This document shows positions 31,292-39,603 of a DNA stretch of 64,000 nt, in pieces (positions within the stretch are counted from its first letter, which is position 1; each line of letters opens with the position of its first letter). The notes beneath the pieces were generated by a model. It searched no databases, had not been told where the DNA came from, and saw only the letters and a list, made by a program, of their open reading frames with translations. The position numbers were made by a program, and so were the translations under genes. The stretch comes from a virus, in IMG/VR virus record IMGVR_UViG_3300030294_000005, positions 124,001-188,000 of that record; one strand, written 5' to 3'.

Positions 31292-32431
31292 TTATATATT
31301 CATTATCAGCATTTTGATCATTGATACTGACATATCCGTTTTATTTTCTAAACATTTACCTATAACTGTCCCAGGTGTATAATTTTCACATTTCATTGCA
31401 ACTCCTGGTATTTCAGAAGAGACTAATAAATCTCCATCTTCAACCATTCCTATAACTTTTACATGTACTCTTCCAGCAAGACCTACAGAGATATAATTCT
31501 CTTCATCTTTATCATCACCTTTTCCACCTAAACATTGTCCATATTCACCAGAATATACTCCAACAACTTTCTTATCATATTTTCTAGTTGATTTTGTATA
31601 ATTACCAGTTCTAGAATCTTTTACAATAACATCTCCTACTTCAATAATGTCATCAAGATTTCTTTCAAAGAATTCTGCATAATCATTATAGACCGCATTA
31701 TATACTCTTGTTGCATACATATATCCACTGTAGTTTATTCTAGAAGTTCCTGTAGGTGCAGTTGTAGAATTATCAAAAAATTTATCAGTATTAGGTGTTG
31801 CTGGTGCTCCATATTGTAAATATCTTGTAGAATCTAATCCATCGAATAAATCAGTATCATGTGCTTTAAAAGCATCACTAATAAGATATTTATATAATTT
31901 ATTTAATGCATTTGATGTTGGTGATGAATTTAAAGCGACAGAATCGTAGTTATCATACAATATTACTGTTCCTCTTTGAGTAGTCGATGCATCTTTAAAA
32001 TTAACCAAATCGTCTAATGATTCTCCATTACTATTAAATACACATCTTAGCATAGTTCTTGGACCATATGCTACACCATTTTTTGTTAATGTTATTGGTA
32101 CTAATTGATCACTTGGAATTAGATAACTTGGTATTTCATAACTATCCGTAACTACTTGCCATATATTATTATGATTATAAATATAAAATACATATTTTGG
32201 TGTAGGTATGCTTCCATCATTTACAATATATAAATTAAATGAATCTGGAATTAATGTATCTAATACTAAGTGCGATACAACATATATAACGTTAGTAAGT
32301 ACAACTCTATTATTATTTATATCATCATAATAATATTTATTATCTTGACCATGATGTAAATGCCCAGATATAATAGGTGTATTGTTTATATCAGTTCCTA
32401 AAAATTCTTCAATATACACTAAAGCTGCCAT
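31292..32431 (-). CDS. Tail-fibre protein with C-terminal chaperone/peptidase-like domain
   Basis: A 379-residue protein. The N-terminal part contains GHLHHGQDNKYYYD; the middle has the SSTTQRGTV-type fibre pattern (here ASTTQRGTVILYDN) and FDGLDSTRYLQYG. The C-terminal 130 residues begin YNDYAEFFERNLDD and contain VGDVIVKDSRTG and DLLVSSEIPGVA. A DYAEFFE start and late GDLLVSS segment are typical of the self-cleaving G2-type or intramolecular chaperone domains of phage fibres. It lies behind another tail protein under one late-type promoter. Confidence 0.75.
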   Translation of the reverse strand: MAALVYIEEFLGTDINNTPIISGHLHHGQDNKYYYDDINNNRVVLTNVIYVVSHLVLDTLIPDSFNLYIVNDGSIPTPKYVFYIYNHNNIWQVVTDSYEIPSYLIPSDQLVPITLTKNGVAYGPRTMLRCVFNSNGESLDDLVNFKDASTTQRGTVILYDNYDSVALNSSPTSNALNKLYKYLISDAFKAHDTDLFDGLDSTRYLQYGAPATPNTDKFFDNSTTAPTGTSRINYSGYMYATRVYNAVYNDYAEFFERNLDDIIEVGDVIVKDSRTGNYTKSTRKYDKKVVGVYSGEYGQCLGGKGDDKDEENYISVGLAGRVHVKVIGMVEDGDLLVSSEIPGVAMKCENYTPGTVIGKCLENKTDMSVSMIKMLIMNI

Positions 32432-32452
32432 ATTAATTACCTCCTTTTATTT

Positions 32453-33337
32453 TTATTGTGGAACAGGTATTTGATTATTATACTCTTCTACAGTTAAAAG
32501 CCATGATACTCCACTATCAAAAGTTTCAAATTGAAACTTATAATTAGAAACTGCTGTATCAGTACACTTAGGAATTGTGAATGTAGTTCCTGGATAATTA
32601 TTAGTTATTTTTATATCAGATATTATACTTCTAGCTATAAATACATTAGATTCAAATATTAATTGAAAATCTGTTACAAATTGAGTTATCTGCCATTTAA
32701 TTATAGAGTACTCGTCTACTGTAGCTGGTAAATAAACATTAGCAAAATTACCAGTTAGATTATAACTTTTTTCAGCATGTGCTACTAAATAAATTTTGTT
32801 ATTACTAGCAGTAAGAACTGGTACTATTTTAAGATCACCATCTACTGCATCATATCCACTACCAACTCCACTATTAGGCAAAGATCCTATTAATTCACTC
32901 ATAGGCATCCATCTTATTCCAGTAGCTGTTTTTTGAGCAATAGCTAAAACATCAGCACTAGCATAATTATCAACTTGGATATTTCCATTAAATATTCTTA
33001 AAGACCTCATATCTATTGCATTATCTTTTATAATATAAGAGAATCCATTTCCAGGATCTTTTATCTGAACAGTATTGTTTACATCAATATACATTTGATT
33101 TAAAAATTCTGTTAAATTTACAGCACCCAATCCTTGTATTTCAACAGTTAAATTCTCTGCACTAAGATCACTAATCTGCTCTAATATTTTTTGTGTAATA
33201 TTAAATATTACTGATTTATCTGTAGCTGAGACTATATATATATTTCCATTAGTATAGTCAACTAGTAATTCTTTAGGTACAGCTTTATCTTTTTCAGAAT
33301 AATCTAGAGCTATAACTGGATATCTTGTCATTGACAT
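32453..33337 (-). CDS. Tail-fibre-like structural protein
   Basis: A 294-residue, beta-rich protein starting MSMTRYPVIALDYSEK. Its middle repeats short strands (IQGLGAVNLTEFL, IFNGNIQVDNYASADVLAI) and its end contains ISDIKITNNYPGTTFTIP, as in phage fibre or adhesin proteins. No enzyme motif. First gene of a unit with the fibre gene at 31292 and the SH3-like protein. Confidence 0.65.
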   Translation of the reverse strand: MSMTRYPVIALDYSEKDKAVPKELLVDYTNGNIYIVSATDKSVIFNITQKILEQISDLSAENLTVEIQGLGAVNLTEFLNQMYIDVNNTVQIKDPGNGFSYIIKDNAIDMRSLRIFNGNIQVDNYASADVLAIAQKTATGIRWMPMSELIGSLPNSGVGSGYDAVDGDLKIVPVLTASNNKIYLVAHAEKSYNLTGNFANVYLPATVDEYSIIKWQITQFVTDFQLIFESNVFIARSIISDIKITNNYPGTTFTIPKCTDTAVSNYKFQFETFDSGVSWLLTVEEYNNQIPVPQ

Positions 33338-33371
33338 ATTTATTACCTCCTTTTATTTACAAATAATAGTT

Positions 33372-33384
33372 TTACTTAGATGTT
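33372..33384 (-). promoter_or_regulatory. Putative late promoter (AACA-N6-TAA)
   Basis: The minus strand reads AACATCTAAGTAA, 35 bases upstream of the tail gene at 33337. Confidence 0.6.
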
Positions 33385-33437
33385 TATATTTAAAATCTAC
33401 ATATTAAGTCTATAATATAATAATATACTTATATCAA

Positions 33438-33450
33438 AACATTTAAATAA
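33438..33450 (+). promoter_or_regulatory. Possible late promoter (AACA-N6-TAA)
   Basis: AACATTTAAATAA, followed at once by GGAG and the ATG of the SbcD-like gene at 33466. Confidence 0.5.
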
Positions 33451-33465
33451 GGAGTTGATAGATAT

Positions 33466-34653
33466 ATGAGAAAAGTAATAAGCTTTGTAAATGAAGAGAA
33501 TGAAATATATAATTTACATAAAGAAAAAAATATTAGTAGAGGTACATTAGTAGAAATTCACATTTCTGATATTCATTTTGGTAAACTAGATTCTAAATAT
33601 CAATATGATATACTAAATGAACAATTCTTAAATAAAATAAATGAAATACATTTTGATATATTATCAATAGATGGAGATATTTTTGAACATAAATTTATGT
33701 CTAACTCAGATGTTGTAATGTATGCATCATTATTCATAGATAGATGTGTAGATATATGCAGAACTAAATCTGCAACTTTTATAATAATTGCTGGAACTAA
33801 ATCTCATGATGATGATCAATTAAAATTATTTTATCACTATTTATCAAATTCTAATATTGATATTAGAATTGTAGAAGAGGTTAAGTTTGAATATATCAAA
33901 GGAGCAAAAATATTATGTATTCCAGAGTTATATGGAAAAGATGAAAATTATTATAATAAATTCTTATTCCAATCTGGATCATACGATTCTATATTCATGC
34001 ATGGTGAATTAAAAGGAGCTATATATGATAGAAAGAATAAAGGAGAATCTTATGTATTTGATATAAAAGATTTTGCTTTATGCAAAGGCCCTATATTAAG
34101 TGGACATGTTCATACAGGGGGTTGTTTTAATACTTATTTTTATTATGATGGATCTCCTTATCATATGCAGTTTGGAGATGATGATGAAAAAGGATTTTTA
34201 ATAGTATTGCATAATCTAGATACGAATATGCATTATACTCACTTAGAACCAATAACATCATTTAGATATGTTACTTTAAATTTAGACTCTATGCTTATAT
34301 CAGATCCAAAAGAAATAATAGAGTATGTAAATAAAGTAAAAGAAGATACTAATATTAAATATGTTAGATTAGAGTTTCTTAAAGAGTTATCAGATGCTGA
34401 AGTAGCTAATCTAGAACTTATTAAGAACTATTATAGAACTGATAATAATATAAAATTTAAAATAGAAAATTATAAGATTAAACAAATTCAAGAATCTAAT
34501 ATAGAAATATTAGATAAATATAAAGAGTATCAATATATATTAGATAAAAATATGTCTGAATACGAAATTCTTAGTAGATATATAAATCAACAAAAAGGCT
34601 TTACTTATATAACCACTGAAGAACTTATATCAATATTAAAGGAGGAAATATAA
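33466..34653 (+). CDS. SbcD/Mre11-like metallophosphoesterase (nuclease subunit)
   Basis: A 395-residue protein with the calcineurin-type motifs in order: ISDIHFG (D-x-H), SIDGDIFEH (GD), AGTKSHDD (in place of GNHD), FMHGEL (H) and LSGHVHTG (GHxH). This is the SbcD/Mre11 (T4 gp47-like) nuclease that works with an SbcC/gp46 ATPase on DNA ends. No SbcC gene is adjacent. The changed third motif (the Asn is not where expected) is unusual but keeps His-Asp. The C-terminal 150 residues are helical. A late-type motif and AAGGAG lie upstream. Confidence 0.85.
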   Translation: MRKVISFVNEENEIYNLHKEKNISRGTLVEIHISDIHFGKLDSKYQYDILNEQFLNKINEIHFDILSIDGDIFEHKFMSNSDVVMYASLFIDRCVDICRTKSATFIIIAGTKSHDDDQLKLFYHYLSNSNIDIRIVEEVKFEYIKGAKILCIPELYGKDENYYNKFLFQSGSYDSIFMHGELKGAIYDRKNKGESYVFDIKDFALCKGPILSGHVHTGGCFNTYFYYDGSPYHMQFGDDDEKGFLIVLHNLDTNMHYTHLEPITSFRYVTLNLDSMLISDPKEIIEYVNKVKEDTNIKYVRLEFLKELSDAEVANLELIKNYYRTDNNIKFKIENYKIKQIQESNIEILDKYKEYQYILDKNMSEYEILSRYINQQKGFTYITTEELISILKEEI

Positions 34654-34745
34654 TGAGTAAAAGAAGAAAAAAATATATAGTCTTAAGAATAGTTCATACA
34701 AAACTTGTTAAAGAAATTATAATAAGTATCAACAAACCTTTTTAA
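34653..34745 (+). CDS. 30-residue basic peptide, possibly the first part of an interrupted gene
   Basis: Starts in the stop codon of the SbcD-like gene (TAATG) after a perfect AAGGAGG. It encodes MSKRRKKYIVLRIVHTKL and a short tail, then an ochre stop. The same frame stays open for another 31 codons to a TAG at 34841 (including PPMVYTFSNNYVPSIFF). So either this is a real basic peptide or a 62-codon gene broken by one TAA. Confidence 0.5.
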   Translation: MSKRRKKYIVLRIVHTKLVKEIIISINKPF

Positions 34746-34845
34746 TATGATCCATTCATATCTAAACCGCCTATGGTATATACGTTTTCTAATAATTATG
34801 TACCGTCAATATTCTTTCGATTAAATAATATGAGTAAATAGTAAT

Positions 34846-34874
34846 ATTAGTAAGGGTCAGATACTCTTACTAAT
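34846..34874 (+). terminator. Hairpin terminator
   Basis: ATTAGTAAG and CTTACTAAT form a 9-bp stem followed by TATATTTTTTT. It ends the SbcD unit. The 34746-34845 stretch before it holds only the open frame described for the basic peptide. Confidence 0.8.
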
Positions 34875-34890
34875 TATATTTTTTTATTTT

Positions 34891-34903
34891 AACATTATTA
34901 TAA
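34891..34903 (+). promoter_or_regulatory. Putative late promoter (AACA-N6-TAA)
   Basis: AACATTATTATAA, 24 bases upstream of the ATG at 34928 and right after a terminator. Confidence 0.5.
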
Positions 34904-34927
34904 TATTGAAAATTGGAGGGATTAATT

Positions 34928-35602
34928 ATGTATGTAAAATTAATTATGAGTGGAAATATAGGTGGTAGTCTTGGTCTTGAAAGTATAGAAACGGTTAATT
35001 TTTTAGATTCTTCTAGTGTTATAATACCTTTATCCTATTCTAATATAATATCATGGAATTATGATTATGGATGTAATACAACATCTTTAAGTAATCTAGT
35101 TTTAGATATAAATGGAGCATATTCTGGTAGAGCTGTACCTGGACTTAGTAATAATAGTGGTGGAACATCAACTGGATTACTAATACTTTACTCAACTGCA
35201 AATGTAGCTAAAATACTATTACAATCAACATCTGCTACTTATGCAGCAAAATATGTAGATATATATACCTCCCCTAATAACATAACTTATACTTTTATTA
35301 GTAGAACTACATTTACAACATCATCTCAAACAATAATTTCTAATTTACCCATTTCTAAATATTTAATTAAACAATATTCAGCCTACTATTCTATTAAACC
35401 AGCATACTACGATATAAATGCAAAGCAATATATTCCATTAACATTAGCTGGTGGATTAGTTCCTAATAAAGCTGATATAGATTTATATGGATTTGATAAT
35501 CTTGCTAATATTACTTCTTCTGTTACTGTTGGAACTGAAACATTTAAACCTATTGATAAATTATTGAGTAGTTTTCAATTAAAAGAATATAAAGCTAAAT
35601 AA
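34928..35602 (+). CDS. Beta-sandwich adhesin/appendage protein, tandem paralogue 1
   Basis: A 224-residue protein, beta-rich and low in charge. It and the next gene share a full-length pattern: YVKLIMSGNIG at the start, a middle AAKYVDIYTSPNNITYTFI, then YSIKPAYYDIN, LVPNKADIDLYGFD and a terminal TFKPIDKLLSSFQ. The AKYVDIYTS segment and flanking strands resemble F5/8-type (discoidin) carbohydrate-binding domains, so a host-surface binding role on the virion is possible. I chose the ATG at 34928, after TTGGAGGG, over the TTG 15 bases upstream. Confidence 0.7.
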   Translation: MYVKLIMSGNIGGSLGLESIETVNFLDSSSVIIPLSYSNIISWNYDYGCNTTSLSNLVLDINGAYSGRAVPGLSNNSGGTSTGLLILYSTANVAKILLQSTSATYAAKYVDIYTSPNNITYTFISRTTFTTSSQTIISNLPISKYLIKQYSAYYSIKPAYYDINAKQYIPLTLAGGLVPNKADIDLYGFDNLANITSSVTVGTETFKPIDKLLSSFQLKEYKAK

Positions 35603-35614
35603 GGAGGACATAAT

Positions 35615-36298
35615 ATGTATATAAAATTAGTTATAAGTGGTGATTTAGGTAGTGGTGTTTTTGAATGTGCATTAACTGAAATAGATATTTACGATACCAC
35701 AAATACTAAATTAACATTATCATCAACAAATGTAATACAATCTACATATACTATTAATAATACTGCAACATATATAAATAATTTATTTAATGGTATATTT
35801 ACTAAAAAAACTACACCTTATTATGATAATTATTATAATAGTGGTAACTCTGTTACAATGATAATTAATTTAAATGGTATAGCAGCTATAAATAAAATTG
35901 TATTAGAGTCTTATTGTTATGCAGAAGGGGCAAAATATGTAGATATATACTATTCTTTAGATAATATAACGTATATATATTCTGGTAAAGTTACATTTAC
36001 TACAACGCTTCAAGTTATTAATTATATACAAACAATGCCTGTTAGTATCATTAAATATTTAATTAAACAATCCAATAGTTATTATTCTATTAAACCAGCA
36101 TATTATGATATAAATACTCATATATTTATACCTTTAACATTATCAAGCGGTTTAGTTCCTAATAAAGCAGATATAGAACTGTTTGGGTTTGATGACGCAT
36201 CTAGTTTAACTACATTGACAACTATAGGAACTGAGACATTTAGACCAGTTGATAAGTTATTAAGTAATTTTCAAATTAAAAAATATAAAAGTAAATAA
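35615..36298 (+). CDS. Beta-sandwich adhesin/appendage protein, tandem paralogue 2
   Basis: A 227-residue paralogue of the previous gene, 12 bases downstream with AAGGAGG. Shared blocks are AKYVDIYYSLDNITYIY, YYSIKPAYYDIN, LVPNKADIELFGFD and TFRPVDKLLSNFQ. The variable part is the first 90 residues, as expected for a receptor-binding protein under diversifying selection. Function inferred only. Confidence 0.7.
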   Translation: MYIKLVISGDLGSGVFECALTEIDIYDTTNTKLTLSSTNVIQSTYTINNTATYINNLFNGIFTKKTTPYYDNYYNSGNSVTMIINLNGIAAINKIVLESYCYAEGAKYVDIYYSLDNITYIYSGKVTFTTTLQVINYIQTMPVSIIKYLIKQSNSYYSIKPAYYDINTHIFIPLTLSSGLVPNKADIELFGFDDASSLTTLTTIGTETFRPVDKLLSNFQIKKYKSK

Positions 36299-36305
36299 TT
36301 ATAAG

Positions 36306-36332
36306 ATCTAAGACTATAATATAGTCTTAGAT
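36306..36332 (+). terminator. Hairpin terminator
   Basis: ATCTAAGACTAT pairs with ATAGTCTTAGAT (12 bp, 3-base loop), followed by TTATTCC. The stretch to the next gene (36333-36400) shows nothing else. Confidence 0.75.
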
Positions 36333-36400
36333 TTATTCCCTATACTTACCAGATGCTATACATATAGAATGCTTGTCTAATATTAAATTACATTAAATAT

Positions 36401-36413
36401 AACATTAAAATAA
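36401..36413 (+). promoter_or_regulatory. Possible late promoter (AACA-N6-TAA)
   Basis: AACATTAAAATAA, 26 bases upstream of the helicase start. The N6 differs from the best form, so chance cannot be excluded. Confidence 0.4.
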
Positions 36414-36439
36414 TAATAATTATGAGAGGTGATCATAAT

Positions 36440-38221
36440 ATGAATTTAGAAAGACGGCAGAAGTACGCTGGTAGTAGGACTGTGACTAATTCTGATACAC
36501 AAATAGATATAAATTTTAGTATAGATACCTTATCTGTATTTTGTTCATATGTATTATCAGAAAATAAGAATATAAGGAAGTCTCATTTAATTAATCTAAG
36601 AAATTTATTTGATATCATAAATGTAGACTTATATAAAAATGATATAGAAAAAATGAAAAGATTAAACTTTATTAAAAAAGGATTAGAAGGTAAACTTCTT
36701 AAGAATCTAAATAATCCTGCATTGATTGTAAAATATATTAATGGTGGTATAATAGATGACGATGTTATAGATGTATATGGATTTGCATACATATCTAATC
36801 AGGAATTAGACTGGATAAATCAAACAGTATCAGAAGCTTTAGCGTGTGCATTTATATATAATGATATAGATAGAATGATGGATATATGTACAAGATTTAA
36901 AGCAGCAGACTATACATCTAAGTCTGCAATTGTAAAAGAATATGAGAATTTAGTAATAGAATCTCAAACAAAATTTAGAAGAGTAAAAGTTGAAACTCAA
37001 TCAGAGATGACTTTCACATTAAGAAAAGGATTAATGGAAGAAGTAGTTTCAGATATTCATGAACAACTTCTTAATCCTAGTAGAAGATTAATAACTGGAA
37101 TGCAAGGTATTAATGAAATGCTAGGTGGTGGATTTGAAAGTGGTAGAGTGTATATGCTATTAGGAATGACTGGTGGTGGTAAATCATTATCATTACTTAA
37201 TATAGCATATCAACTTAAGAAATATAATAAAAACTATAAAGCTAAAGATCCAACTAAGATACCAGTAATAGTATTCTTAACAATGGAGAATACTGTTAAA
37301 GAAACAGTTCAAAGACTATTTAATCTAGTAGTAAATGATGATATGGAGAACTATTCTGTAGAAGATGCTATAAATCTATTAAGAACTGATGGTGAGTTAT
37401 ACTTAACAGATGAATCACCAATAGATATATTAATAAAATATGTTCCAAATAGATCAGTTGACACAGGATATCTATATACAATGACTGAGGACTTAGAAGA
37501 TGAAGGTTATGAAGTAATAGCACTTATTCAAGATCATATTAAACGAATAAGATCTTGTTATCCTCAAACAGATTTACGAATAGAATTGGGAGCAGTAGTT
37601 AATGAATTAAAAATATTCTCAGTTATTAAAGATATTCCAGTTATAAGTAATTCACATTTAAATAGAGATGGAGCAAAGACCATAGATGAAGGTGCCCGTC
37701 AAAATAAAGCAGATTTAACAAGAATGTTAGGACGAGCTAATATAGGTGAATCAATGCTAATGTTAGATAATTTGGATTGTGCATTTATTATAAATATGGA
37801 GTATGATGCTGAAGGAAATAAGTATATGGTATTTAAACGAATAAAGTTGAGATACAAGGCAACTAATAGAGACTATATTTGTCAACCATTCGTTAAGGGT
37901 AATGATATTAAATTTATAGAAGATTATTATTCAGCAGTTCCATTATTTAGAGATAGTTTGAAAGCATTACCTAATGAAGTATCTTTATATAATACAGGAT
38001 TGCCTAATTCCAGAATGAATACCTATAATAGTATAAAAGATATAGATAGTGTTCTGAAAAATAATAATAATATAGATGATAATATTTTCAGTGCAACTAG
38101 GTACAAGCAGTCACCTATTGTTGATAATAATGGAGTAATAGATATGGTAACAATGCCAATAGCTATTGCAGGAAGACCATCTTCTCCTATTAGGAGACAA
38201 GCTATAAGATTTGTAAGTTAA
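36440..38221 (+). CDS. DnaB-like replicative helicase
   Basis: A 593-residue protein. A helical N-terminal region of about 200 residues precedes a RecA-like ATPase: MLGGGFESGRVYMLLG, Walker A GMTGGGKS (residues 242-249), VIVFLTMENT, and a C-terminal GESMLMLDN with arginine-containing strands. It should form the hexameric ring that unwinds DNA at the phage fork. It ends in a disordered tail with PSSPIRRQAIRFVS, similar to PI[KR]F repeats in the RNAP beta fragment at 60671. The ATG at 36440 follows GAGAGGTG. Confidence 0.9.
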   Translation: MNLERRQKYAGSRTVTNSDTQIDINFSIDTLSVFCSYVLSENKNIRKSHLINLRNLFDIINVDLYKNDIEKMKRLNFIKKGLEGKLLKNLNNPALIVKYINGGIIDDDVIDVYGFAYISNQELDWINQTVSEALACAFIYNDIDRMMDICTRFKAADYTSKSAIVKEYENLVIESQTKFRRVKVETQSEMTFTLRKGLMEEVVSDIHEQLLNPSRRLITGMQGINEMLGGGFESGRVYMLLGMTGGGKSLSLLNIAYQLKKYNKNYKAKDPTKIPVIVFLTMENTVKETVQRLFNLVVNDDMENYSVEDAINLLRTDGELYLTDESPIDILIKYVPNRSVDTGYLYTMTEDLEDEGYEVIALIQDHIKRIRSCYPQTDLRIELGAVVNELKIFSVIKDIPVISNSHLNRDGAKTIDEGARQNKADLTRMLGRANIGESMLMLDNLDCAFIINMEYDAEGNKYMVFKRIKLRYKATNRDYICQPFVKGNDIKFIEDYYSAVPLFRDSLKALPNEVSLYNTGLPNSRMNTYNSIKDIDSVLKNNNNIDDNIFSATRYKQSPIVDNNGVIDMVTMPIAIAGRPSSPIRRQAIRFVS

Positions 38222-38231
38222 TAAAAAGAAT

Positions 38232-38256
38232 GAAGTATAGCATTAAGCTATACTTC
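38232..38256. terminator. Bidirectional hairpin terminator
   Basis: GAAGTATAGC and GCTATACTTC form a 10-bp stem between convergent genes. Confidence 0.8.
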
Positions 38257-38661
38257 TTTACTATTATAAGCATCTATATTATCTTTTTCAGCATTATATA
38301 TTGATGATAGAATAAATTCTAATGTGTCCTTTTTTAACATTCTTACTTTTTTAAAATTAAAATCTTTCACAGTGTAGATACTATTTATATATAGTATTAT
38401 AAAATATAATTCTGCATCGCCATATACATCATAAGCTAATAGTTTAGGCTTGTACAAGTATCTAATATATTCTTTATCATCAAATTCTATAAAGACAGTT
38501 AGGTCATCTATTTCTTTTATATAATCATTTAATACATTATATGAAATAATTTTTTGAGTAGCACTGATGTAGTCTAAGAAACATAACGAATCATATGAAA
38601 TATTATTGTCATTATCATTAGTTATAAATTGTTTTATAGTATAAGTTTCTTCTGGTTTCAT
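38248..38661 (-). CDS. Hypothetical protein
   Basis: A 137-residue soluble acidic protein without recognised motif. GAGGAGG lies upstream of the ATG. It follows the next minus-strand gene after 14 bases, probably one unit with a late-type promoter at 39082. Confidence 0.65.
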   Translation of the reverse strand: MKPEETYTIKQFITNDNDNNISYDSLCFLDYISATQKIISYNVLNDYIKEIDDLTVFIEFDDKEYIRYLYKPKLLAYDVYGDAELYFIILYINSIYTVKDFNFKKVRMLKKDTLEFILSSIYNAEKDNIDAYNSKEV

Positions 38662-38675
38662 TTATAATTCCTCCT

Positions 38676-39047
38676 CTATCTTGGTGGTTCTATTATAATA
38701 GGACTATTAATTATACGTTGTAATATAGAACATTTATTTATATTACCACCTACAAATATTACAATATATTTATCACCTTTTAAACCTTTATAATTTCCTC
38801 CTGCTGCATTAAAAGGAACAAACAATTCTATATAATTACATGTAGTATAATTATTAGCATTGATTAAATCTTTATTTACTAAATTTGTTTTTAAAGTTAC
38901 ATGTGTTTCTAATACTATACTATTATTATTTAAAAATGTAAATATTGTTGGTATAGTAAATTTTACTATTGTATTAAATTCATAATCTTCCAATGCTATA
39001 GCAATTTCGGAATATTTGAAATCTGACTCTTCTATATAATTATTCAT
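38676..39047 (-). CDS. Hypothetical beta-rich protein
   Basis: A 123-residue soluble protein, mainly beta, with YIELFVPFNAAGGNYKGLKGDKYIVIFVGGN. Possibly a small virion or decoration protein, but nothing decides it. The ATG has AGGTGG upstream. Confidence 0.6.
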   Translation of the reverse strand: MNNYIEESDFKYSEIAIALEDYEFNTIVKFTIPTIFTFLNNNSIVLETHVTLKTNLVNKDLINANNYTTCNYIELFVPFNAAGGNYKGLKGDKYIVIFVGGNINKCSILQRIINSPIIIEPPR

Positions 39048-39064
39048 AATTTTACACCACCTAT

Positions 39065-39077
39065 AACATAAAAATAA
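39065..39077 (+). promoter_or_regulatory. Possible late promoter (AACA-N6-TAA)
   Basis: AACATAAAAATAA, 51 bases upstream of the gene at 39129; it faces the minus-strand motif at 39082. Weak. Confidence 0.3.
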
Positions 39078-39081
39078 TAAA

Positions 39082-39094
39082 TTAATATATTGTT
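39082..39094 (-). promoter_or_regulatory. Putative late promoter (AACA-N6-TAA)
   Basis: The minus strand reads AACAATATATTAA, 35 bases upstream of the start at 39047. Confidence 0.45.
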
Positions 39095-39128
39095 ATGCAC
39101 ATTAAAGTTAAAAAGGAGATGAGTAACA

Positions 39129-39563
39129 ATGATTCATGAATTAACAGAAAAAATTATGGCTAATATAGGATTGGACATAGACAATGATTTTAAAATTGTG
39201 GATCAAGATTATGGCAATACTATAATGATGGATAAAAAATATTTAAAATGTAGTTATAATATACAAGAACCTATAATAGGAAAAGATGATATATTATTTA
39301 ATCCAATTATGAATATAAAAGTAATGGAATTTATCTTTGCTTATTTTTTAGAAAAGTATCAATTGCTAAATCAAACTTATATAATGTCATATTGTCAAAT
39401 GAATAATACAAGTAAGGAAACAGCACTATATGTAAGAGGTACACATAATACAGTATCATATTTTTATAAATCAGATACTTTAAAATATATAGATATAATC
39501 TTTAGATTATCTGGATATAAAAATATTGAATTTTTAAAAAAATATGATGGACGAGTGAGATAA
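39129..39563 (+). CDS. Hypothetical protein
   Basis: A 144-residue soluble protein without recognised motif; it contains ETALYVRGTHNTVSYFYKSD. AAAGGAG precedes the ATG. A terminator overlaps its end. Confidence 0.65.
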   Translation: MIHELTEKIMANIGLDIDNDFKIVDQDYGNTIMMDKKYLKCSYNIQEPIIGKDDILFNPIMNIKVMEFIFAYFLEKYQLLNQTYIMSYCQMNNTSKETALYVRGTHNTVSYFYKSDTLKYIDIIFRLSGYKNIEFLKKYDGRVR

Positions 39564-39574
39564 TTATCTCACTC
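39553..39574 (+). terminator. Hairpin terminator
   Basis: GAGTGAGATAA is followed by its reverse complement, then TTATTCTTTTTT. Confidence 0.8.
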
Positions 39575-39603
39575 TTATTCTTTTTTAATAGGGCGTGATA
39601 TAT

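Noticed and set aside
31045-31317. 90-codon plus-strand open frame
   Set aside because: Antisense to the SH3-like gene and the end of the tail-fibre gene, without a ribosome site.
34746-34845. tRNA-like TTCGATT sequence
   Set aside because: No matching acceptor or anticodon arm could be folded around it.
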